This document shows positions 1 through 12,442 of a DNA stretch of 64,000 nucleotides, piece by piece. The notes beneath the pieces were generated by a model that was not told where the DNA came from, searched no databases, and saw only the letters and a program-made list of their open reading frames with translations. The position numbers and the translations under genes are program-made. This stretch comes from Whitmania pigra (lineage: Eukaryota > Annelida > Clitellata > Hirudinida > Haemopidae). The DNA lies in contig JAJTWR010000072.1 of NCBI GenBank assembly GCA_021613335.1, positions 62,001-126,000 on the forward strand, read 5' to 3'. How positions within the stretch are numbered: position 1 is the stretch's first letter; each line of letters opens with the position of its first letter.

Positions 1-99
1 CAACCGATGCAGATACAGCAATGCCGATTGCTTTAAAAAATAAAAGAAAGATCAAACAACCAGGGACGAGTATTCCCAAAAAAATAAAAAATCGGGAAC

Positions 100-2650
100 T
101 ATTATTAATTAACGTCTAAAACCTTTGAAGCGGAATTTATGATAGATCCCTGTGTGCGCTATCCAAAATAGTTAAATAATAAAATTCCCTTAAAAAATAT
201 CTACCATAATATGTATGACATGTATTTTTTATCCATGGTATGGCGTAGAAATCTGGTATGGTAGGGCAGAGATCTAAATCCGGGTATGGTTCTTGTAAAA
301 TATCTTTGGACACCTTCGATCTTTCGTAGGAGCTGCTTGCTATGTGGGCTCCATATTGGGGAACAATATTCGAGGATAGGTCGGACATAAATGCAATATG
401 CTCTGGTTAGAATTTTTTTGTGTCTTGTACGAAAGCATTTAAGGAGTAGTCTCAACCTCACAAATGCTTTATGAACAATGGTGTTAATGTAAGCTTTGTT
501 GGTGAGTGTGTTATCAATGAGCACCCCAAGATCACGGGCGCTACACATAAGGTTTGTGAGGCAATTGTGTAGTTGCTTGATGGAGTTTTGATGCGTGATG
601 TCTTGATGGAAATTTGTCTGCATTTTTCGGGAGCCAGCTGTAATTGCCATTTATTGCTCCATAGCACGAAGTCGTTGATTGCAGTTTGCGAGGAAGAGTT
701 CTGAGGAGATGAAGATTTTGAGTAGAGTTTGATATCATCTGCAAATAATTTTAATTTGACAGATTTTTTAGCGAGTGTGTTGGCAACATCGTTTATATAA
801 ATTAGGAACAGCGTAGGTCCGAGCACACTCCCTTGAGGCACACCACTGATTACATCGCCATTGATGGTTAGGTGGCCGTTTATTTTGACTGATTGAGATC
901 AGTTTGATAGGAATGCTTCGAGCCACGAAAGCGGGTTGTCTGAGAATCCATAAGCCCGAAGTTTGATAAGCAGCTTTTGATGAGATACTGAATCGAATGC
1001 CTTCCTAAGTCAAAGTATATGATGTCGGTGCCCTGCTGCATTAACATGGACCAGTCGTTTGTGCATTCCATGAGGTTTGTGCATGTTGATCTGGAGTTAA
1101 GAAAGCCACGTTGTTCAGGTGATATAAGATTGTTGACTTGTAGGTAATTCAAGATGTCTTCGTTAATCATCCGCTCCATTGCTCGACAGCAACAGGATGT
1201 GAGCATATAGGTCGGTAGTTACTGGGGTCAGAAGTGGCGTTTTTTATGTATAGGGGTTATATGAGCAGATCTCCAATCATGGGGTAGTTCGTGCATATTG
1301 AAAGAGAAGCTGAAGATGTGGCAGAGTGGCAAGCAGAGACCGGTAGCACAATTTCTGAGGAAATTATTTGTTATTCTATCCGGACCAGATGAGAGGGATG
1401 GCTTGAGATTGCGGAGTGTTAGGTAAGTACGGTCTGGAGTAAACGTTATTTGGGCAATTTTCTTGTTGGTACGTGAAGTTAAGGTAGGAATTGAGCCATC
1501 ATCAGTTGTGAAAACACTACAGAAGTAGGTGTTAAAAATATTTGCCATTTCAATTGGATCTGAAGCATAAGTTTCATCTTGCTTTTTTAATTCCTGTATT
1601 GGGTTGTGTGTCGATATTTTTCTGTTCACAAAGCGGTAGAAATGTCCCAAATCTCCAGATGATGCAAGCCTACTCTCTTGTAAATTGTGGTGGTCTTTAA
1701 TGATTTTTTTGAGATTTCTTGAAAGCCTGTCAAAGAGATTTTTGTCCTCAATCCTCCCACCTAAATGCCATTTACGGAAGGCAAGGAGTTTCATTCTCTG
1801 GACCTTTAAAATGAAGTCAGGGTATAATGGTTTTGTCGTTCCAGTGATGGGAGGGTTACGTTTAGGAGTAATCCTATCAATGGCATTTTGCACAATATTT
1901 AAAAATATTCTCCAGCAGTCGTCAACAGAAAAGCAATATTGAAATAGGTCATTCCAGTTGATTTCACAAAAGTAATTATTGAGATCTCAATAACCTGATT
2001 TGGTTATGTGTTTATAGTTTAGACAGTAGAGCATAGTCGATTGCCTTGGGAGGTTTGTTTTAAAAACTATGGTGTTGTGGTCACTCTGAGCAATTGGGGC
2101 ATCATTTCAATCTGTGATATCGGGATGAGAGCAGTCTTTCCAGTTCATATCAGGAAGATTAAAGTCACCCATAATACATACTAGTTTTGTATTATTGCAT
2201 AGGTGGGTGAGACATTGGATGCTCTTTAGAGTGTAATCTACAGATTCAGAATTAAATCCTCCTGGTCTGTAGTAGATTATGGCCCTGCAGGTTGAACTGC
2301 CAGTGTAAATATCAACACATAACAATTCAATATGGCTATACTCAGGTGGAATTGGAATTTGTCTCACTCTAAGATTCTTCTTAACAATGAAGGCCACACC
2401 ACCACCACGAGAACCTCTATCGTAACGAAAAGCTTGATATTCTATAGGGAGAAATAATCCATCTGGTTCATGATTCAGCCATGTTTCAACCAAACCAAAA
2501 ATCTCTAGATTATGAGTCTTCAAAAATAAAGTAAATTCTTCTCATTTATTTATAATGCTTCGGTTGTTTGTAAATGCCCAGGCCTTTGATTCATTTCCGA
2601 AAGGGCTGAATGTTGGGCTGTACCATTACTGAAGACAACTTCTCTGGTGA
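100..2650 (-). mobile_element. CR1-like non-LTR retrotransposon (LINE), decayed
   Basis: Read on the minus strand, open segments follow the order of a LINE ORF2. An apurinic-type endonuclease lies at 2523-2107 (motifs GLVETWLN, RGGGVAFIV, MGDFNLPDMNW). Reverse transcriptase follows at 1893-1228, 1206-880 and 841-458 (LISPEQRGFLNSRST, PQGSVLGPTLFLIYINDV, and FADD with the catalytic aspartates). The C-terminal region ARDLGVLID..LEYCSPIWSPH lies at 650-201. The segments sit in different frames with stops between them, so the copy is dead. The order EN-RT-C-tail and the C-terminal motif are typical of CR1/jockey-group elements. Both outer ends are uncertain. The surrounding bases hold no recognisable gene. 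Confidence 0.85.
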
Positions 2651-3160
2651 AGTATCTTGTGCAGCCTTTGATATCTTTTGACATCTTTAATTAATGTGTT
2701 AATGAGTTAATGTGAGTTGTCAGATTTCTTTTTAATCACTTTTTGAAATAGATTTTTCATTGATTTGAGGGGTTTACTGTTGAAGGATTTCAGACTTTGC
2801 ATGTCGATTCTTTCCATGCCTCTTTCAGAGTTTTTACAGACTTAAGTCTGGTAAGCAAGCAGGGCACTTCAAAACTTGGATATTCCTAGAAGAACCTTTG
2901 AGATGCTTATCTTGCTGAAAAATAACTTTTTAGATTCTTGGATTTGCTGCATAGGTGTAAGAGGTAGTTTCTCAGAGTTTCAATTATTGAGAAATTTTGC
3001 TTTTCCTCTACAATCGTCATCTCTGACAAATCAACAGAAGGAAATGGCAGGCCAGACAGTGATTAATCCATCTCCAAATTTTTGATTTAAAAGTGACTTT
3101 GGAGTCTCAGGCCAACAATATTTGAAGCTGTCTGGATCATGCAAGTTTTTTTTTCAATAG
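2651..3160. other. Stretch with no recognised gene
   Basis: A short open frame at 2876-3085 resembles nothing I recognise and has no convincing splice context. This may be untranslated LINE sequence or 5' intron of the coiled-coil gene that follows. Confidence 0.4.
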
Positions 3161-6100
3161 AGAAAATAACAAAACTACAGTTTATCTCCATGACCATGAC
3201 CCAGTTATACCAGATCTATACATGAACCTCTGTCAGCAAAGACTTGTAAATTATTAAAAAATTATTTTCTGCAAGTGCATCTGCATATTATAGATAGCTT
3301 CTTTTGAAGTTCCATTGAAGTGCACTTTGGCAACAATCTAGTTTTTAGATCTTCCTCACATGTAATTAGTCCATATTCTCGTGAAACTTTCTAGAACCAA
3401 CATCTCCGAAACATCTAATTTTCCTTGAAATGTCAAAGAAAAATCTCTTATTGTCGCTAAGGCTTTTTCCTAAACCAATATATGATAACACAGCAAAAGT
3501 TCAAAACAATCAAAAAGATAGTTAACATTGTTCTTTACATGTGAAGCCTTATTGTAATAGCTCAGATTTGTGATCCCTGTGATAAAATGGCATTTCCTGT
3601 ACAGGGAGGGACACAATTTTTAATCTTTGAAGTACCTTTGAACAAAAAATAATATTGTTATTTGCAAGTTCTGGAACCAGTTAAGGCATACTTTTACTTA
3701 TTAACTTTTCACAATTCTGTAATTTATCAGGGTCTTTTTTTTCTTGATAAAATTTTTCTTTGATGCAGTTTTTTCATACATTAAGATGTACATATTTCTA
3801 GGCTTTAATTTATAAAGTAAAGGGATACAATTGATAATAATGCAATAGTTTAATCAATCAAATTGTTGTTTCCAGTTTTTTCCTCCTGCCATAGAACCCT
3901 TAAAATATACAGCATTAGACGCAACAGGTTAGGAATTTAAAATTCAGTATCATAGGCAAATCTCGGCAAGGCTAAGCATCTATTTAATTTAATTTGATTT
4001 ATATTGTTATATAATTATTAGATGAACTTTCTTTGACTCAACGTGAAAATGACGATTATATGAAAGAGGCCACACCATTTAGTAATAACATGACCACTAA
4101 TCTTGACCAAGAAATATGGAGCTTCAAAAGTAGGAATGATGCTAGCAATCAATCAAATGATGCAACTGGCACATATTTTGAAGATTTCAGCAGTCCAAAT
4201 TGTCCAGATATGCCAAATGTAAGTCCAACTGCAACAGGATCCCAACATTTATAAAATGGAGTTCATGATTTTGTATCATTTGAATTTTTGATGGGTTGTT
4301 GTCTTTTTTCAATTATTTGTTTTATAATGTAGTTATCAGTATATTTACATTGCAATGATCTCAGAATGATTTTTCTGAAATTTTTTTTAGGAGGTAGAAA
4401 TCTTATCACCTCAAAATTCAGAAATGTCTGTTTGCTTCCCCAATAAGATACCTGAAAACTGTGAGTTGGTGTTTGTGACATAGTATTTCATTCACAATGT
4501 ATTTGATATTAGATCATTTCATAGTCATTCTTTTTTTTAAGTGGTTTATGATTTTATTGAATCAAACAAACAACCTGTTATATATATATATATACAGAAA
4601 AAACAAAAAGCGAAAGCACTAAATAAATTCAAATAAACCTAAAGGGCCAGCCTTAAGGAAGTACATGCTTCCGATGAGGGACTGACCCAAACTTATTCTG
4701 TATTGAATATAGTAGCAAATTTCAATGAGGTATGGTTTATGTTTGTTCAACTAATATTTGTATTGACCATTTTTTATAACTTGCGGTGAGTACCTCTTGG
4801 GCAGTTTAAATAACATTTAATCCTCATTCATCATGCTAGACAGTTACGTTCCCGGTTCAAATTGCACCCCTATTCGTTTGCATTTAATATTAATTCAGAG
4901 ACTTTTCTGCAAACATATCAGTTTTATTTATTTTAAATTTATACATGTGGACAATTTAAGTAAAAAAAACCATGTTGAATTTATTGATTAAAACATTTTT
5001 AAGCAATACCTTTTATTAAATAAAAATTAATTAAATTGTTCATTTGAGATTCGATGTAACTTAAATTGTTCAATGTTACTTACAATGATATATCCAAATT
5101 TTGCAGTTATATGCATTTGTCACATGTGATGACAGTGGGATGGACTTGCAGGTCAAGAGCACTTCAAACTTGCACACGCACAGATAACAATGTCCCTGTG
5201 TTTTCTTCATAGGGCTGGTCTTTCATTTATTTTCTCAAGTTCTCCAAAGTTTAGTTTGAGAAATTGAATTGCATCCATGATTGTTTTATTGAGTTGTCCA
5301 ATCAATGGCTGGGCGTGAGACTCTCCAAGACTTAAGTTAAACCAGGCATTGGCATATCACTTATTCCAATCGGGAGTTATTGCACATTCAAATTAAGAAA
5401 TTGGCAATGCAGCTGTGTCAAGCATATGGCAGAAGAAGCCATTGGCCACCTGTTTTTTGTTTGCAAGAGTAGATGCAGGCCAAACGATCCAAGTTATCTG
5501 TGCCACTCTTATTTGAATTACAATGAAGGATAATCTCTAGTATTTGTTTCGGACTCTCTTCGGCCTTGTCATGTGCATTTTCGATGGAAGGATGACCGAC
5601 TTACCTTCTTTGGGAGCATGTGATGCTAAAGTTTTGTTGCCATCGAATTCAAAGATCAACGATAATTCATCTGTTTTTTGCCTCATGCTTTGAGGAATGT
5701 CTTGTTTATTCTTCGGCCCTGTTCCTATGTAGGTCATACCATGAGTAAGCAATTCTTCTGCCAAAGCAATGCTTATGAATGGGATATCTCCCACCAACCA
5801 CTTTTGTACCAAGGTGATACAACACATTCACCTTGATTATGATCTCTGACTTCATGTGGTTGCCTCCCAAGATAAACCTCCTTGTTTATTGGATAAGAAG
5901 TGGCATTTTCACAGCACCACCACACCTTTATTCCATATTTGGCAGGTTTACTTGGAAGGTACTACCTAAACATCATACTCTGAATGGGTGATTAAATGTG
6001 CTTATTGTGGATATTTTGCTTGAATTTATAAATAAGTTTTGGAATAAGTTAAATAAGTTGTAGAATTAAGTTTCTTTATGAAATCTATGAAGATTGTGGA

Positions 6101-7856
6101 GCAACTTTGGTCATATAAACCATGTTCCTGTATGATAAATAATTAATGGCATTGAAAGACTTTGAAATATTAATATTTTGTAGTCAAACTTTGTACGTAA
6201 TTTTTGTTTAAGAAATCAAACTGCTTGAGATCATCAGAGCCAATATTTACAAAAATGAGTTGCATCATATAAGGGTCATCCTAATATGCTTACATATTGA
6301 AATTGAATTTTAAACTTTTTAAAAAGTTGATTGAAATCTTTTCATTATTTTTGAACAAAAGTTTATCAATTCTTGATATAGAATTATGAGGTTCAAAAAA
6401 GTCATAACCCTAATGTACATGTTGAACTTGACCATGTGATATATATTCAACCATGGTGAAGAGTTATTAATTAGTTTGATGGTGCCAAATTAATATTGAT
6501 ATAATTTTTGTTTTGGCAATGATAGATCATGATAAGACTGACATTTTGAACAAATGTGTAATCATTTGGTTTGCAGATATCAATGTTAAACTAGAATTTT
6601 GAATAAACTTTCAAAAATAATCAGAAGGCCTTTTAATGACAAGTAAAGTTAAATCTTTTCAGCTATTAATGGATTGAGGGGAGAGCAGATTAAGCTTATG
6701 GACACATTTAAATATATAACTGGCACATTGCAGGTGAGTCATTCAGTTTGGGAGATAGATAAAAATATGTATTAGAAAATAGCAAACTTTAGTTTTTTTA
6801 TTGATTAACTTGAATATTGCTTGTTTGCAAGCCCATCCCACCATGCACATCATGTCCTGAATCAGTTGAAACTTACAATCAGTATTGTCAAGTGAGTTTT
6901 TTTTTGTGGTGTAACAACTTTATTGATTAATAATTTTTAGAAAATGAACGTCAAATAAAAATATAACATGAAAAACAATAATAATAATGAATTTGTAAGT
7001 AAGTGTAAGTCATTTGTAAGTATGTCCTATACATAATGTACTATATTTTATTTTGCAAACGCTCATCCATCTCTGCTTGCTATATCCTTATGCATGTTAT
7101 GCAAAATTGAATTTGGATGAATTTGATTTCCGATCAGCAGAAGTCACAATTTTCATTGATGGCAAATATTTTTGTTTTTTTAGTAAACTATACTTTAGAT
7201 TATTTTACATTAAAAAATTTCAGATTTTACAACATTTCATCAGGATACAGGATGAAATTGCTGCTCTTAAACAGCAAAAGTGAATCACTATTTTTATACT
7301 TATTAGTTTTGTTAAATTAAAATATTGAATTTTACTAAATTACTGCTTAGGTCTGAATTGAGTATTCATTTGCAAAAAAGTGAAATTGAAATTATGGCAA
7401 ACTCAAAAATCATGGGAGAATATCACAAGCTTAAATGTGAAAATGTTAGTGTAAATATTTTGTGCTGACCAAGATGTGAATTGTATACAATTATATAATT
7501 GAAACTTATTTCAAAATTTGTGATTTTGTGAAAAAGTTTGCAAAATGACCCAAGGATGAAGATGATAACTATTTCCATATCATTTAAATCAGTTTTTTAT
7601 AATGATGGCATTTAGAAGTAATAACTCTGCCCCTTCGTTGTTATATTAACAAATATTGCTTAACTTAGCTTTACTTTTTTATTTTAAACTCTACAATATA
7701 CTTAGGATACCCAATGTATGAATATTGTAAAAATTAACTAATTTTTTATTCATTTAATAAATTGGGTTATGTGATACCTAGGATGAATTAAAGACCCTCT
7801 ATTCCAGTTTGTCGCAGCAATTTGAGCAAAAGAAGTTGAAGAAAGGATTAAACTAG
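3161..7856 (+). CDS. Unrecognised multi-exon coiled-coil protein (5' end not found)
   Basis: I do not recognise this gene. Seven exons chain in phase with GT-AG sites: 4022-4218, 4391-4460, 6663-6733, 6832-6891, 7224-7279, 7351-7444 and 7782-7856, ending in TAG. Together they encode about 206 residues. The first part is polar and Ser/Asn/Asp-rich. The last 100 residues are rich in Glu, Lys, Gln and Leu (for example QDEIAALKQQK, KSELSIHLQKSEIEI, DELKTLYSSLSQQFEQKK), which suggests a coiled coil. A CPxC-like PCTSCPES segment precedes it. A further candidate exon at 3161-3245 (LHDHDPVIPDLYMNL) has good splice sites, but its phase does not join directly to 4022, so an exon is missing or this one is not part of the gene. 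A piggyBac remnant sits in the 2.2-kb intron. Confidence 0.6.
5200..5970 (-). mobile_element. piggyBac-type transposase remnant
   Basis: On the minus strand the segments match the order of a piggyBac transposase. LPSKPAKYGIKVWWCC..VYLG lies near 5970-5850. The open frame 5827-5537 follows (LLTHGMTYIGTGPKNKQDIP..LIFEFDGNKTLASHAP). Then NSNKSGTDNLDRLACIY lies near 5515-5470, equivalent to the N-x-x-K-G-G-V-D stretch of the family. Frames change and stops occur, so it is inactive. It lies inside an intron of the coiled-coil gene, on the opposite strand. No terminal repeats or TTAA duplications were identified. Confidence 0.75.
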
Positions 7857-8757
7857 TAATGCATGAGGCCTCTTATTACTTATTGCAATTTCACATCATT
7901 TTGTTCTATGACATTGAAATGTTGTTATCCAAAATTGGTAAGAAATATTGGAGTTTTGTTATGAATTTCTTGCAGTGCACCGACATAGATCACATATAAA
8001 TCTTAATTAGATAAATATTATTGTTCAATTTTGTTAGATTAGTTTGATGTATTTTTATCACAATTTACCTTAAAACAAAATAAAGAATTTTGCGCGAGTC
8101 TTCTAATAAGCTGATTTAAGCGAAATGGCATGCAGGTATCTTCTGGATTGCTCTGGAACAAGGTTTCTTTCAGTCAAGCCATTGCCGATTTTCTTCGTAA
8201 TTTGACGGTATAAGCACGTAACCCTTCAAATACTGAAGGTACATTTTAAGTTTTTTGAGGGGAGGCCTGCAATTTGAACTGGTTTGAAAACATAATCTAT
8301 CGATTTTTGGATATCAATATTAAAATTACGTTCTGCCTCGTAACGTTGCTAAAGCTAGATTTTCGGGGGGGAGGGGGGTTAAATTAGTTTATATAAAAAT
8401 TATATTGCTGCCGCCAATGTTCTCTAATTTTTTCAGCGCATGGAGTAGCATCTGCGCACCTGAATGTTTTTAAACGTAAGTCCATTGAGATAACTACAAA
8501 ATTAGTTATTTGAAAATCAAAGCCTTATTTTAATTTGCCCGCTTTATTAAAAGTTTGACATATTGGAAATAAATATAAAAAGTAGTTAGTCACTGAAAGT
8601 CATCGTTTTTTCGAGTCTATCTTTATCGTCCATTCCGAGTACACTTTGTCGGGATCAATGTGGATTTAGTCATTTTGAAGATAAATGGCATCACTAAAGT
8701 AATAGATATAGTAGCAATCCCATGTTTTACAGGCCACAGGATATCACGCATTGATTC
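7857..8757. other. AT-rich intergenic stretch, nothing recognised
   Basis: This follows the stop of the coiled-coil gene. I see no splice-supported open frame, RNA gene or repeat that I can name. Confidence 0.4.
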
Positions 8758-8914
8758 CAGGGACGTAATTTTGGGGGCAGGGGGAAATGGCCTCCCCTGA
8801 CTTTAGAGAAAAGGTCATCTTATATTTTACAAAGGTTTGCCATTTTGTCTAGAAGCAAAAAAGGTCTCAAGTGCGAGGGTACCACTCTTGGGAAAAGCTG
8901 AAATGACGTCCCTG
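8758..8914. mobile_element. hAT-type MITE, 157 bp
   Basis: The ends are inverted: CAGGGACGTAATTTT at the left and GAAATGACGTCCCTG at the right (reverse complement CAGGGACGTCATTTC). The flanks ATTGATTC and ACTGATTC agree at 7 of 8 bases, as expected for an 8-bp hAT target duplication. There is no coding capacity. Confidence 0.75.
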
Positions 8915-9604
8915 ACTGATTCGATCGTTAGTGAAACTTAGAGGCGTGATATCTCAACCTTGATACATGGAAATCAGCCGTATTATATATCATTTTTAAG
9001 ACTGTTAGTTTATTAGCAACATAAAATGATACGTAAAGTTTCTATGTTAAATAAATTATGACAATAAATTTTGAAAGCAATTTTTATAATAAAGAGATTT
9101 AGTAAATTAGTTTTATAATATTCAGAAAGTTTAACATCTCTTCTTTCAAAATATGTCATTTAAAAAATTTCTATGTCTACAAGACTCAAATTTTGCTATT
9201 CCTGCTGCATGCGGCGGTAATAACAGTCAGGCCATTGACAATTTTCAATCCATTAATATAATAGTAATAATATCATATAATCAATTTCTTTACAATTTTC
9301 ATGCATAAATCCAACTTAATTCCATTTTTGCATTGGTAGTGTGTTAACAAAATTTACGAATACAAGAAAGGTAATGCTTTAAAATGATTTTTAAAACAAA
9401 AGTAAGCTTGTCTTGTAACATTAAAACTTAATCGTCATTTTTGGTTTCAATAATAATTAAAAATTTTAAAAAATGTTTCCGTGTGAATTTTCTATATACA
9501 AAACATTTAACAATGTTATTTTCATTTAACTAGTCCATATATCATTGGGTCAATGGAAATGCTAAATCTACTCTAAAACTTGAGCCTCGATCAAAAAATG
9601 GAAA
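8915..9604. other. AT-rich intergenic stretch, nothing recognised
   Basis: No open frame or element is supported here. It probably includes 3' flanking sequence of the minus-strand CD225-like gene. Confidence 0.35.
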
Positions 9605-10162
9605 TTATTCTGCCTTGACCGATATCTTTAACTCGGAACATGTTAACACAAAAATAAATACCAAAACTCCAGCAAAGGAAAAAATATAAGCAACGCTAAG
9701 ATGATATTTGGCTGTATGTCTCTCTCCTTTTGAAGCCGACATTTTTCCAAGACCTGAAAAAACAGTTAAGAACAAGTATGGCAACAATTCACTTTTTAAT
9801 AACAAGGATAATGATAGATACATAAAATTTTATTTAATTATTTGAATTTACTCTGAACGTCATTTAAAACTCCAGCGCCTTTAAATTCAAATTTTATTAA
9901 AGTTTATCATTATTTTTTTTATTGTATTATATTGCAAGTTGGCAAGAGGGGGGCGTTCTCTCGAATGACGGTAATAGCAACGCAAGTCGTTACTTATCGT
10001 GTTGCCAACCCAGCTTGCGCCCCTGGAATGCGGCGATATTTAAATGGTTGAGCGCTTATGGCTCTTTATAAATAAACATATTATTATTATTATAATATAA
10101 ACTAAACAGATATTTCAGTATTTTAACAAAAACAAAATTGTAAATATCAAAACTCTAGCAAA

Positions 10163-10199
<37 letters not shown>

Positions 10200-10429
10200 A
10201 TTATTATTATTAATTCTTGAGGTAATAAAATATAATGATAATGTTGAACTTTGTTTGAGGACTTACAAACTAAAACAAGTGCGAAAAGTCCACAGACACA
10301 GGGCAGAGTAATTATGGATGCAATGATGGCAGGAACAAAATTTATTGGCTTTTCTAACTTTTCCTTATTGTCCTTTTTTTTGTCTGAATTTGTAGTTTCT
10401 TCATCCTCCAGCGGTACTTCAGAAGACAT
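9605..10429 (-). CDS. CD225/dispanin-family (IFITM-like) small membrane protein
   Basis: Two exons, 10429-10267 and 9753-9605, join in phase (donor GTAAGT, acceptor TTTTTTCAG) to give 103 residues. Residues 1-28 are acidic and then Lys-rich. A first hydrophobic segment follows (about 29-55, VPAIIASIITLPCVCGLFAL). A short polar loop (GKMSASKGERHTAKYH) leads to a second hydrophobic segment (about 72-95, VAYIFSFAGVLVFIFVLT). The layout of a Cys pair before G-L-x-A-L, a basic loop containing a Gly, then A..S.A..G matches the CD225 domain of dispanins. That family includes vertebrate IFITM restriction factors, PRRT2 and synDIG proteins, which insert in plasma or endosomal membranes. Function in this organism is unknown, and an antiviral role would be inference only. 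The 513-bp intron holds a SINE copy and an (ATT)n run. Without the intron, the exon-1 frame reads into that repeat. Confidence 0.7.
9934..10080 (+). mobile_element. tRNA-derived SINE, copy 1
   Basis: This begins GCAAGTTGGC and later has CCCAGCTTGC, so acceptor-like arms GCAAG/CTTGC still pair. The middle shares CGGTAATRGCAAC with the copies near 28858 and 61291. The tail reads GGCGATATTTAAATGG..CTCTTTATAAATAAA. It lies in the intron of the CD225-like gene. The B box is altered (GTTGCCAACCC). Confidence 0.65.
10168..10214. repeat. (ATT)n microsatellite
   Basis: About 45 bp of TTA/ATT units with one interruption, inside the intron of the CD225-like gene. Confidence 0.9.
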
Positions 10430-11253
10430 TGCTAATTAATAAAATAAAGCGAATCTCCGGAAACGTTATTTTTTAAATGCGTTAAATATACGTCATCATG
10501 TATAAACAAAAAAAACCACGCCAACCTAATGTTTTCTTACCATGCACAACAGCACTCGATCAATTCGTCAAATTAGTGGCACAACATCAAAGAATTCGAT
10601 TAAATGACTGGCATCTGATTTGGAATTTTATTAAAAGTTAGGTTAAAATATTTGAGCTAACGTGGTCCCATTAATCTCGAACATTTATTATTTATTTATT
10701 ATATATATCAGTCATCCCGGCGCTGTTACATTTGACTTGCATATTGAACACCCTAAAGGAGATTTTAATTTAGAATTTTTTTTTAATGTATTCGAAGTTG
10801 TTCAAAATGTTTTGAAAAATATTTTATGTAAACTAAATTTTTGTTCAAAATTACGTGTAATTACAATTCTAGTTTTGTTTAATTACTTCATATAATATTG
10901 CACAATGGCGCGAGCTATTTTTGAAAATGTTTTGCCAACCGCAACGCTTGAAAAAGCATATGAATGTGGACCAGCTTTGGCTTTGAATTGATTTATAGTG
11001 AATATCAATTATTAGTTTTAGACGAGGCTGTCAACTATCTTTGTATCAGCTCCACAGATGATGCGGGAGTACAGATGGTTTTCGACCACATCCATTTGGT
11101 AATGCAATTCAAGTGCCTTCAAAAAAAAGGTAATTTTCAGGAATAAAATTAAGCATGTGCTCAAACGATAAAAATCAAGTCGGACATGGGTACAACAGCC
11201 AACGCAGAATTCAACGTTATTTGCATCGCGAACAGCGCCTGATTTGCCTAGGT
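10430..11253. other. Upstream flank of CD225-like gene; no clear gene
   Basis: A short frame from 10904 (MARAIFENVLPTATLEKAY) stops after 28 codons. Another frame at 10964-11146 (VFDHIHLVMQF) has no splice support. From about 11153 a frame stays open up to the hAT target site (see findings). Nothing here can be named. Confidence 0.35.
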
Positions 11254-12157
11254 CAGGGGTGCACAACCTTTTTCAGCCTGAGGGCCAAAATTACTTAGTC
11301 CCTGGGTGCCAGGGGCCGCATCAGCGTGCACATAGATCACACAATAAAACAACTCAAAGAATGCAAGTTTTTAATGAATGTCATAAAAAAAATAACGTTA
11401 TTTAAACATGTATGAATAACTAAATGTAAAAAAACTCAAAGAATGCAGGTTTTTAATAAATGTCATAACAAAAAAAATAACGTTATTTAAAAATGTATGA
11501 ATAACTAAATGTTAGTATTTTAATGAGAAGGTTGAGCCTGAATGGTTGCAACAACATTGTCAATATTGGGTTCGAGTTCTGTTGTTGCAAGCCTCAAAAT
11601 CGAACAAAGATTATCATCAGTCAAAGATGATCTCAGTTTATTTTTATTTGTGTTCATGACTGAAAACGTTTGTTCACACACGTATGTGCTGCCAAATTCA
11701 GACAAGATTCGGCAAGCCAAATCTTTGACCGCTCCATATTTAACTGAACTTAGACTTCCATAAAAAGTTAAAATGGAGTTATGCTGAAACGCAGACTTTA
11801 ATTCTGGTGAACATTGAAGATCAATGACTTCTAACTGACATTGCTCAGGTACGGATTCTACAGCACAAGAGAAAGGGTCACAGATGAAGTTGAATAAATC
11901 CTTATGCTCCCTGAATGCATCAAAACGTTCATTAAATTCCTTTAGTAACGCTTCACAACTGTCGTGGTATTTATTGAAGTCACACTGGTATTCCTTCTGA
12001 AAAGCTGAACAGTACTATTAAAAAGAGATGGGCGGGTGCATCGATTTAAAATTCTGTTAGGGCCGCAAATAGCCAAAATGGACTAGTTGTCTGGGGGCCG
12101 CATCAAACGGGCCGGTGGGCCGCATGCGGCCCGCGGGTCGCGGGTTGTGCACCTCTG
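11254..12157 (-). mobile_element. Internally deleted hAT transposon, 904 bp, with transposase C-terminus
   Basis: The element is bounded by perfect 8-bp duplications GCCTAGGT (11246-11253 and 12158-12165) and inverted ends CAGGGGTGCACAACC / CAGAGGTGCACAACC. On the minus strand an open frame from about 12005 to 11520 encodes only the end of a hAT transposase, including FGSTYVCEQTFSVMN followed by NKLRSSLTDDNL. This is the C-terminal dimerisation region of the ZBED5/GTF2IRD2-like hAT group. The BED finger and most of the catalytic core are missing, so the copy is non-autonomous. It contains an imperfect tandem duplication of about 82 bp near 11352-11516. Confidence 0.9.
11352..11516. repeat. 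~82-bp tandem duplication inside hAT
   Basis: Two diverged copies begin AACTCAAAGAATGCA and end TATGAATAACTAAATGT. They lie in the non-coding part of the hAT element. Confidence 0.8.
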
Positions 12158-12442
12158 GCCTAGGTGAATCCCTCGAACGCATTATGGTGATGGAGGAGTC
12201 CCAAAGATTTTTCTTTCTTCTCAGGAAGTACTGACGATAGCATCGAATCACGTTGAACTACCTTTATGGTGTAATGTGGAGCTACATGTGTGGAGGGTTC
12301 GTTCTCAAAGAACAGAATATGCAACGATCAGTTGTCTTATCTAGCTCTGATGAGCATAGAATCCTGCATATTCATTGACCTGAGATCAACTTTGATGTTC
12401 TGGCTGTTAAATTTGCGTTCCCTGACTTTTGCTCGAATGGCA

